The notes under the pieces were generated by a model. That model was not told the origin of the DNA and did no database searches. It was given only the letters and a program-made list of their open reading frames with translations. Both the position numbers and the translations under genes were made by a program. From Globobulimina sp. (taxonomy: Eukaryota; Foraminifera; Rotaliida), in contig PIVH01000495.1 of assembly GCA_003354225.1 (NCBI GenBank), forward strand, positions 1-5,600: a stretch of 5,600 nt of DNA. Direction: 5' to 3'. Shown one piece after another: positions 1 through 5,600 of the stretch. The stretch's first letter is position 1. Every line of letters begins with the position of its first letter.

Positions 1-1
1 T

Positions 2-33
2 GAAAAGTATGTTTGTCAGTGAAAAAACAATGA
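2..33 (-). promoter_or_regulatory. Upstream-block copy shared with 2122-2164
   Basis: Two short words, gaaaagtatgt (2-12) and tgaaaaaacaatga (20-33), recur in the same order and orientation at 2122-2132 and 2152-2164, where the second word has one fewer A. The second location lies 28 bases upstream of the start codon of the minus-strand two-repeat gene. By analogy this copy may precede a minus-strand start codon roughly 25-30 bases off the left edge. The function (promoter, 5' UTR element or splice-related sequence) is not known; only the similarity is seen. Confidence 0.4.
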
Positions 34-148
34 TTTTTCTAATTCAAACTATTACAGTATATAAAAATCTTAATTGTATTGGTAAATGGTAACCCCTTAG
101 AAAATCTATTTTTAAAAAAAATTAACCAACGCAAAATCTATATTTTTT

Positions 149-278
149 TTTACATTTTAAAAAAGAAAGTTCACAAAAAATCGCATAAAAAAATCCAATT
201 TTTTTAAAAAATCGCCAAAAAATCGCCAATTTGTTTACATTTAATGAAACAAAGATCACAAAATTCATAAAAAAAAAT
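149..278. repeat. Diverged direct repeat, two units of about 45 nt
   Basis: The segment from about 149 to 193 (starting tttacatttt, then agaaagttcacaaaaaa, then a run of A) is re-found in degraded form at about 234-278 (tttacattta, acaaagatcacaaaa, tcataaaaaaaa). The two units are about 85 bases apart and align with a few substitutions and small gaps. This looks like an old local duplication in noncoding DNA, but the low complexity of the sequence weakens the case. Confidence 0.4.
206..227. repeat. Perfect tandem 11-mer (aaaaaatcgcc x2)
   Basis: The word aaaaaatcgcc occurs at 206-216 and again immediately at 217-227. A third near copy, aaaaaatcgca, lies at 175-185. This is a short slippage-type tandem repeat in noncoding DNA and is far too short and AT-rich to be a functional array. 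Confidence 0.7.
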
Positions 279-301
279 ATAGACTAATCCTGTATTTTTT
301 T

Positions 302-681
302 GTGGTCATTCAATCCTTGCACTCAAAACTTCAGCGACCTCGCCACGACAAAAATCGTTTGAAAATGAGTTACATCACTTACATGCAAAATCAGTTCATA
401 CTGTTATTTAGTATTCTTCAGAGGAATATTATTCGATATGTGAAGGAATTTGGTCAAAAAGGGTTAATCCCTTTGAGAAAACCTTTACACGAAAAAACGA
501 CATTTTAAGCTTACTTCACTGTGATTGATTTAAACTTGAGATGAGCAACGTTTCTGTACCTATTTATTTGTTGTCGGAGCGTTTAATGCAACCCATGAAC
601 ACACTTGCTTCAGTTCAGCATTCTCAAAATTCAAATAATACATCAGAAACACATGTTTTTACGCTATATACAAAGGATACA
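302..681. other. Gene-poor region with 3' flank of the two-repeat gene
   Basis: The region is visibly less AT-rich than 1-301, but no gene is supported. On the plus strand the frame at 302-508 has only a GTG at its left end and no recognisable protein. A 59-codon ATG frame at 541-720 runs into the antisense side of the neighbouring gene's last exon. On the minus strand the sequence just below 682 should be the 3' untranslated region of the two-repeat gene. A small inverted repeat (aaaggg at 458-463, ccctttat at 469 reading cccttt to 474) could form a 6-bp stem with a 5-base loop. Confidence 0.5.
563..568 (-). terminator. Candidate poly(A) signal AATAAA for the two-repeat gene
   Basis: The canonical hexamer AATAAA reads on the minus strand 114 bases downstream of the stop codon at 682-684. 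It is the clearest such hexamer I noticed in the 3' flank. In DNA this AT-rich, AATAAA can arise by chance, so the assignment rests on position only. Confidence 0.4.
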
Positions 682-2094
682 TTACACAGCATTCCACGCT
701 TGAATGCTACAATGAGATGAAGAGTTTATGTGCAGATTTAACTCTAAATCATCAATTAATTGTGGTCGTTCTGCATTAATTTCAAAGTTAATATCAATAA
801 ATTTAATCTTTAATCGATCCCATCTTCCAAATTTTGTTTTCCTTCGTTTAACTTCATTATCATCTTTATCATCAATAAAATATTGATTTTTATAAATATC
901 TTTTCTATCCAATATAACAATAATAGTAAATGGGTTTGGTAAATCCACCAATTTATCCGGCCGAATCATTATATTTTTGCCAATTGTATCATAACCATAA
1001 TGTATTTTCTCTCTATTATCAAACTGAATTCTTAAGGTAGTCATTATATACATCACTCAACAAAATGCATCCAATGATTCAAATCCATATATATTGCTAA
1101 ATCAAATATTGTTTGCGCATTTATACGGATTTGATCCACAAATAAATTCACTGACAGCTCGAGTCAAATATATTTACAACTACCTCAAGAAATGTTTTTC
1201 ACAATCTTCAAACACAAACTTCCAACAATATTCCTCTCCAAATTTGGTTTTCCCCTCAATCCACAATCTCAGATTCGTTTGCGTGCCAATGGCAGTATGC
1301 ACATCCCCTAATGTTTCAAATTTGAATCCTTGGCATCTTTCCCTATAAAAATTGCAATGTTTATTAAATAAATCAGTAAATGAGAAAACTAAATCTTTTA
1401 TGGGAAATGGTACTGTTTGGTTTTTACGCTTTAGCTCTAATAAATTGTTTTCAATCTCTCTGATAAATCCATAAACCAATAACACCAAAACATTGTCATC
1501 ATAAACATTTCGCGTTTTTTTAGCTTTTTGATGTTGATTGTCGTCAACATTTACAATGTGTGGAGTGGCTATACTTTGCGAAATATTATAGATGGAATTC
1601 CATGCTTTTATGGTCGTTTTGATTGACGAAATGAGAGTGATATCCATCATTAAATCTTGTGTCTCGAACTGTCGTTTTTGTGCAGATATCTCAGAATCGA
1701 TGGATGGTATTTTAACTTTTAACTGATCCCAACCTGACTTTGTTTGATTTGCATCGGTTCTGTCAAATGTTACAATGATGTTGAATGACGTCGGCAGGTT
1801 TCCAGGCAATGTTTTGTTGATCTCATTGGTGCGGTTTTTTTTGTCAAAAAAGTTAATACGAATAAAAGTATATTTACAGTTTTTAAATTGTATTTTCCAT
1901 TGATTGCTTTTTTTATATAATGTTGAGGCGTTGAGATACAGTTTGCACATTGATAATGAATTAATTTTGGCGATATTTTGCTTTTTGTTTTTGCTAAATG
2001 TAAACCCAGTGGACATATATGGATTGAATGTGCATGGAATGTAGTTGGTGTTGTTATTATCAACTATTTGAGACGAAGATTTAGAATTACCCAT
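682..2094 (-). CDS. Two-exon gene for a duplicated-domain protein of unknown function
   Basis: I do not recognise this as a named gene. Exon 1 runs 2094-1184 and exon 2 runs 1030-682; joining them gives 420 codons (419 residues). The start ATG at 2094 is the first after an in-frame TGA upstream. Seen in the protein: an N-terminus MGNSKSSSQ, which fits an N-myristoylation site (Gly2, Ser6); repeat 1 at about residues 30-168 (GFTF, QWKIQFKNC, FIRINF, SFNIIVTFDRTD, GWDQLKVKI, IKAWNSI); a linker with VYGFIREIENN and VPFPIKDLVF (about 199-250); and repeat 2 at about 256-419 (GFKF, CWKFVFEDC, FLRIQF, PFTIIVILDRKD, RWDRLKIKF, IQAWNAV). Alternating hydrophobic residues suggest a beta-rich domain. The protein ends exactly at the repeat 2 boundary, so it looks complete. 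Linkers of the type GFIRE...IP.DL recur in multicopy protist families, in my memory, but I cannot name this one. It lies downstream of VPS34 on the same strand. Confidence 0.75.
1031..1183 (-). other. Intron of the two-repeat gene (153 nt, phase 2)
   Basis: The donor is GAG|GTAGTT at 1183 and the acceptor is CTTAAG|A at 1031. The unspliced frame stops at TAG just inside the donor. Splicing splits an Arg codon (AG|A) and joins CEKHFL to IQFDNREK. The joined stretch CWKFVFEDC..FLRIQF then aligns without gaps to QWKIQFKNC..FIRINF in repeat 1, which is strong internal support for exactly these splice points. The intron length is a multiple of three, but it contains in-frame stops. Confidence 0.8.
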
Positions 2095-2225
2095 TAAAAA
2101 CGGAAAGTTGTGCGTTTTTCAGAAAAGTATGTCGATCCCTAGCCGTGAAGTTGAAAAACAATGAAACAATGAAGAAACAGAACACAAAAAAACAGATATC
2201 ACACATATTAATTTAACGTCTACAT
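2095..2225 (-). promoter_or_regulatory. Intergenic region: VPS34 3' end and promoter of the two-repeat gene
   Basis: These 131 bases must hold both the cleavage site of VPS34 and the promoter and 5' UTR of the downstream tandem gene. They include the bipartite block at 2122-2132 and 2152-2164 that is repeated at the left window edge. No clear TATA box is visible at a convincing distance. The word atgaaacaatgaa near 2161-2173 is a small internal duplication of aatgaa. Confidence 0.5.
2122..2164 (-). promoter_or_regulatory. Conserved upstream block before the two-repeat gene
   Basis: It consists of gaaaagtatgt at 2122-2132 and tgaaaaacaatga at 2152-2164 (plus-strand reading), which recur at 2-12 and 20-33. 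The block begins 28 bases upstream of the ATG at 2094. Spacing between the two words differs (19 versus 7 bases), so they may be separate elements. The role is inferred from position only. Confidence 0.4.
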
Positions 2226-2230
2226 TTATT
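2225..2230 (-). terminator. Poly(A) signal AATAAA overlapping the VPS34 stop codon
   Basis: On the minus strand the end of VPS34 reads CATAAATAAATG, so the hexamer AATAAA (2230-2225) contains the TAA stop (2228-2226). Cleavage 10-30 bases further would leave a very short 3' UTR, in keeping with the 131-base gap to the next gene. Confidence 0.5.
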
Positions 2231-5195
2231 TATGTTTTGTTCTATAATTATGCGGTGCATCAATCAACAAAGCAGTCCAAATGGAATTCGCCGCTTCTTC
2301 CACAATTCTTAATAATTCGCTTGCTGCCAACTCTTCATTTATTTCTAAACTAAAGCGCGAATAAACAAATCTCACATTTTCCTCAATCACTTGCATAGAG
2401 CCCTGGCCAATCAATGATAACAAATTCAGTATCAACGGTGCCATTTTCCTCAACCTCGAATATGCGGAAATAATATATTTCTGAAATTTTTTATATTTTA
2501 TCGACTTATAACCACCTAACACATCAATCATCTGCTTAATAATCCTTATTTTTGGAGAGATTGTCGATTTCATTGGAGGTTCCTCGCCATAAATATATCC
2601 AAAATCAATATGAAACAAATAACCGCCCGGTGTCAATAAGATATTATCCAAATGGCGATCTCCGACACCTAATAAGTATGTAATCACACAATACCCAGCC
2701 AATGACTTTGTAAATATATCAATGGATTGCGCCAACTGTTTGGGATTATGTTCATTCTGATCAATATAATATTTACTGATACTATTTTGATATCCTTCTA
2801 AAATGCCACCAATGGTTGGCGCGTTGGGCACAAACTCCATCATTCCACTGTCAATCCCCGTGGCTAACACTGGATACGGCGTTAAATATAAATTTAAATT
2901 AACTTCTTGCAATAAGTTGTCCATCAAATGTATAGTTTGTATGATTAATTGGTCCCTCCGTAAATCGTCGCCATTCTTCCATATTATGATATAATATTTA
3001 TCCAAATCTAAGTTGGTTAGTTGCGTTCGTTGCAATTGTCGCCGCAATATCTCATTTACTTCACTTTCGTTTTCATCCTCGCCGTCATTGGAAATATTCT
3101 CACCGTCATTCTTATTTTCGTTAGTTTTTGCATCCGAATCGTCCACACACGATTTAAATTTTTTATCTTTCTCGAATTTAAAGGCAATCCGTAAGGGCGC
3201 CATGGCACTGCGAAATACAGAACATTCTCCACCTTCGATGCCCGTCACGCGAATATTCGGTCTCAATGGCATTAAAACTCCCTTTTCAAATTCTTGTAAG
3301 TAATGAAACTTGCCCTTGTCCGATGATATCGTATATCGTAATTTGTTTTTCTTATCGTCAACTTTTCCATTAATATTACCAATATATTCACTTTAATAAA
3401 TAATAAGATATGGAATACTTGAATGAAACATATAAATCACAAAAACAAATTGATAGAAGTACAGCTTTTAATTTCTGTCAATTTGTCTTGTAATTTACAA
3501 AAGTATTCCACATTTTACTTGTTTTTCAGTACCTTAATTTTATTAATTGTCCAATTAACCATTTTTGTCTCAACAACTCCTCAAAATAATCAGCTCTCTT
3601 TTGTTGCGTTTCAGCAATAATTTTCTCCAAAAAGAATAGGTATCTTTGATTGAAGGCATTGTCACTGTTCTCGTCCTGTTCCGTTGCAACCACCACACTC
3701 CAATATAAAAAATTCAATAACGAATAACTTTGTGCCGATAAACATCGATCCAATAAGAAGCGTTCTAATTCACTCAGTGATTTCTTGTCAATGCCAATAA
3801 AACTTTCAAAACGTATAGCTTGTACTAATTGCATTATATATAATTCTAAATCCGCATCAGATGCGGTACGACGCAATACGTCGATGCCAAACTTTCGAAA
3901 TTGTCCGCACGTAAAATGCCCAGATAACAAATGCAACGCTGAAGCTATATCAATGGCGGCCCATTTATCCATTAAATTTAATGCTATTTCGATTTCTGAA
4001 TCATTGGATTGATTTATAATTCGCAAAAATTTGGTTAATGCATTTTTGTTATCCATCAAATATTTTTTGTACTTCCATACCAATAACTTTTACCAACAAT
4101 ATTATAACACTGATGTTCAAGCCACAAATGGGTAATTTTACCAAAAAAGACATGCTTTGAGCATCGAACAAAAGTGTTACAATCCCATACCTTATCACTT
4201 TCAGTGATGTTACTCATATCAAACAATTTAATAATTTCTTGCAGCCGTTTCTGTTCATCAACCGCGGGTCGCACATCATAGTCATCCAAGAGATCCAAAT
4301 GCTGTGACAATTTATTGTTTTTTTCCAACACCGGATTGGTCAGTTTAGTTTCGGGATCACTCAGTAACAATAATAGCGATTCTATTTGAGGCACACTCTT
4401 ACCATTTATTTCATTATTTTTATATTCCAATTTCTGTTTCGAGTCAGTACTGGTCGGAGCACGTATAATTTGAACCTTTTTTTTATTTGCTTTTTCCTGA
4501 AACACTATTTTATATCCAATATTAGGCAACGTTACGGATAAATAAATACCGTGCGCTGTGTCACTTATTTGAACAGAGTTAGTTTTATTTTCTTGATTGA
4601 TTCTGTTTAACCGCCTATTTGTTAATGCATCTAAATATGGGACTTTTGGTATTTGTTTCATAGCTTTTGCAGTAATTTTGCTTTGTATTTGATCTTTGAC
4701 AGTCAAGTAACGGTTTAATTTTGTAAATAAGGTTTTAGAATCAATAGAACCATCACCATGATAGCCTTCGCGTATACGTAGTTTGTAATGGCCAAAACGT
4801 AAGATACGCTGTTCAAATAATGGTAATGTCACACCACCAATGATATGCTTGATAGAGCCGGTTAACGTGGATGATACGGCGTAGATAGTAAATACAATTT
4901 GGGAATCACGCGAAATATCACAAATACGTACCGGGAATGTTACAATTTCATTCCATTTACATGCGGATGAATTAAACTGTTTGTATGAGCATGTTACGGG
5001 TAGTCCCAAGATCATACCTTTTTGAAATAATGCTGCTTCAATAAAACATTCATATTCGTTATTATTACTGCTTGTTGTGGGCGAGTAATGTGTAAAATTG
5101 GTTAATTCTGAGGCTGCGGGTACACCACAAATCCCGCTGATAATAACTTTCACGTTGAATTGAACATCGGATGAGAAATAAAAGCAGACATTCAT
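2226..5195 (-). CDS. VPS34: Class III phosphatidylinositol 3-kinase (Vps34/PIK3C3), complete, three exons
   Basis: This lipid kinase makes phosphatidylinositol 3-phosphate on endosomes and autophagosome precursors, normally in a complex with Vps15 and Beclin/Vps30. Exons 5195-4191, 4086-3533 and 3390-2226 join to 908 codons (907 residues; human 887, yeast 875). The C2 domain and linker span residues 1-335, with WNE 81-83, GGVTLPLF 120-127 and a PYLDALTNRRLNRIN stretch from 186 that matches the family's linker. The helical domain (336-520) opens with LLVWKYKKYLMDNKNALTKFL. The kinase domain has the conserved Lys658 (WKNGDDL), catalytic loop GVGDRHLDN (761-769; Asp764, His766, Asn769) and DFG at 782-784, and ends HNYR near 900-903, matching the usual C-terminal WR helix region. 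All catalytic residues are present, so activity is expected. The start is ATG 5195, the first in-frame ATG after the upstream TAA; a GTG at 5207 is not a plausible eukaryotic start. Odd points are an acidic N-lobe insert (about 593-651), GDDLRR for the usual GDDLRQ, and an altered activation loop. Confidence 0.95.
3391..3532 (-). other. VPS34 intron 2 (142 nt, phase 2)
   Basis: The donor is AAG|GTACTG and the acceptor is TTAAAG|TGAA. The unspliced exon 2 frame stops at TGA six bases into the intron, and the exon 3 frame is closed by a TAA immediately before the acceptor. The AG|T join gives IKLSEYIGN, followed by KKNKLRY, which matches the family's segment between helical and kinase domains. 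Phases agree. The intron is much more AT-rich than its flanking exons. Confidence 0.85.
4087..4190 (-). other. VPS34 intron 1 (104 nt, phase 0)
   Basis: The donor is GATAAG|GTATGG and the acceptor is GTAAAAG|TTATTG. The acceptor is the only AG after the in-frame TAA that closes the exon 2 frame. The joined protein reads ITESDK-LLVWKYKKYL, which aligns to the human EEQD-LVWKFRYYL. By coincidence the donor sequence GTATGG also encodes VW in frame, duplicating the VW encoded after the acceptor; reading straight through gives an unrelated tail that stops at 4056. Confidence 0.88.
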
Positions 5196-5258
5196 TTCTC
5201 CGGACACGATTTTACTGACTTTAAGTTTTAAATATTATTCACGGTACAAGCAGCGACC
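5196..5258. promoter_or_regulatory. 63-bp divergent intergenic region (bidirectional promoter)
   Basis: It separates the VPS34 ATG (minus, 5195) from the amidohydrolase ATG (plus, 5259). It must contain both 5' UTRs unless transcription starts inside the opposite gene. An A/T-rich core ttttaaatatta (5226-5237) is the only TATA-like sequence and sits in the middle. The plus-strand start has a very good context (accATGg). The minus-strand start has G at -3. Confidence 0.6.
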
Positions 5259-5600
5259 ATGGAATTAATAAACTCAACACAGATTCAACAGGTACAATGT
5301 GCTTCTTTTGTAGTAGCGTCATGCAAAAAAATCATTGTAACAATGCCATGTATAGTGTTTCAATACAGCCAACAAAATCTCATTAAGTGAAGCAATATTC
5401 AATGAATATGACGAATTAATTAAATTACGTCGCCATTTTCATCGCTATCCAGAATTAGGTTATAAAGAATACGAAACATCTAAATTTATTATAGCGTATT
5501 TGCGTAATCTATCATCAGCATTAACTATAAAAACAAATATTGCAAAAACAGGTGTTACCGCGTTATTGATTGGTGAAAGAGGTAATGGTCCATGCATTGC
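5259..5600 (+). CDS. M20-family amidohydrolase (IAA-amino acid/hippurate hydrolase type), 5' part
   Basis: Exon 1 (5259-5291, 11 codons) and exon 2 (5356 to beyond the window) encode the first about 92 residues. Exon 2 reads EYDELIKLRRHFHRYPELGY, then KEYETSKFI, then a TGVTALLIGERGNGPCIA stretch. This is the N-terminal signature of the M20D metallopeptidase/amidohydrolase family (R-R-x-x-H-x-x-P-E-L-G-x-x-E), whose members release amino acids from N-acyl conjugates using a dinuclear metal site. The metal-binding residues (DMDALP and CGHD regions) lie beyond the right edge, so catalytic competence cannot be judged. No signal peptide is visible in the short N-terminus (MELINSTQIQQ). The start codon has a strong context, accATGg. 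The gene is divergent from VPS34. Substrate and any foreign origin cannot be told from this fragment. Confidence 0.85.
5292..5355 (+). other. Amidohydrolase intron 1 (64 nt, phase 0)
   Basis: The donor is CAACAG|GTACAA and the acceptor is TGTATAG|TGTTTC. The ATG frame read straight through stops at TGA 5388-5390 without reaching the family signature, while the signature frame is closed by the TAG at 5353-5355. Of the AG acceptors nearby (5355, 5368, 5387, 5392) only 5355 restores the frame with this donor, giving IQQ-CFNTANKISLSEAIF. Confidence 0.75.

Larger units (their letters stand above)
1..301. other. AT-rich noncoding stretch
   Basis: No open reading frame of useful length is visible on either strand. 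The stretch is dominated by long A and T runs with short direct repeats, described separately. Its composition is clearly more AT-rich than the exons in this window and resembles the introns. The first about 35 bases resemble the sequence just upstream of the 682-2094 gene, so this end may be the 5' flank of a minus-strand gene beyond the left edge. Confidence 0.6.

Noticed and set aside
206-227. CRISPR-like repeat
   Set aside because: Two adjoining 11-mers without spacers in a eukaryotic AT-rich flank are simple slippage.
302-508. Plus-strand frame of 68 codons
   Set aside because: It opens with GTG, has no recognisable domain and no splice partner I can find. The first ATG leaves only about 47 codons.
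563-640. A third exon of the two-repeat gene on the minus strand (short open frame ending at a TAG next to AATAAA, or a faint VFMGCIKRS resemblance to the VYGFIRE linker)
   Set aside because: It would need a donor (GCT|GTGTAA) unlike the other four. Repeat 2 already ends at the same point as repeat 1, and the resemblance is too short and frame-broken.
541-720. Plus-strand ATG frame of 59 codons (MSNVSVPIYLL...)
   Set aside because: Its end overlaps the antisense of the last exon of the two-repeat gene, which internal homology supports. The rest lies in that gene's likely 3' UTR, and no family resemblance is seen.
1042-1053. A separate small gene starting at the ATGs at 1053 or 1044
   Set aside because: The frame begins in the middle of the domain. 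Only splicing to the upstream exon restores the missing N-terminal half of repeat 2.
2803-3303. Plus-strand frames opposite VPS34 exon 3 (also 3785-4012 and 1094-1348)
   Set aside because: They are antisense shadows of strongly supported coding exons.
3423-3620. Plus-strand frame across VPS34 intron 2
   Set aside because: It is a hydrophobic-looking product of AT-rich intron sequence plus antisense exon, with no gene support.
5196-5207. A VPS34 start at the in-frame GTG (5207)
   Set aside because: A eukaryotic gene would use the ATG at 5195, which gives an N-terminus (MNVCFYFSSDV) aligning well with other VPS34 proteins.

Overview
The window is nuclear DNA from a compact, AT-rich eukaryotic genome, most likely a protist. 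The case for a eukaryote is direct. A class III phosphatidylinositol 3-kinase (VPS34) is present, and its reading frame can only be made whole by removing two GT-AG introns. Two further genes each need one short GT-AG intron. Exons carry no internal TAA, TAG or TGA once spliced, so the standard genetic code fits. The exact lineage cannot be read from the sequence. The style of the left-hand gene, with its GFIREIE...P(I)DL linker and multi-module layout, reminds me of large protein families in rhizarian/foraminiferan genomes, but this is only a weak inference.

Layout: positions 1-301 are very AT-rich noncoding DNA with short direct repeats. Positions 302-681 hold no gene I can support and include the 3' flank of the next gene. 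Positions 682-2094 (minus strand) are a two-exon gene for a 419-residue protein of unknown function. It is built of two copies of one domain separated by a short helical linker, with a possible N-myristoylation site. Positions 2226-5195 (minus) are a complete three-exon VPS34 gene (907 residues: C2, helical and kinase domains). Positions 5259-5600 (plus) are the first two exons (the second cut by the window edge) of an M20-family amidohydrolase.

Genes are tightly packed: 131 bp separate VPS34 from the tandem downstream gene, and only 63 bp separate the start codons of VPS34 and the divergent amidohydrolase. The VPS34 poly(A) signal overlaps its stop codon. Introns are 64-153 nt, start with GTA, and mostly end in an A-rich AAG with no pyrimidine tract.

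I see no mobile element, CRISPR array, rRNA or tRNA, and no evidence that the three genes share a pathway. The most interesting results are the spliced two-repeat protein, a conserved upstream sequence block that hints at a paralogue just beyond the left edge, and departures from the VPS34 consensus in the kinase N-lobe and activation loop.
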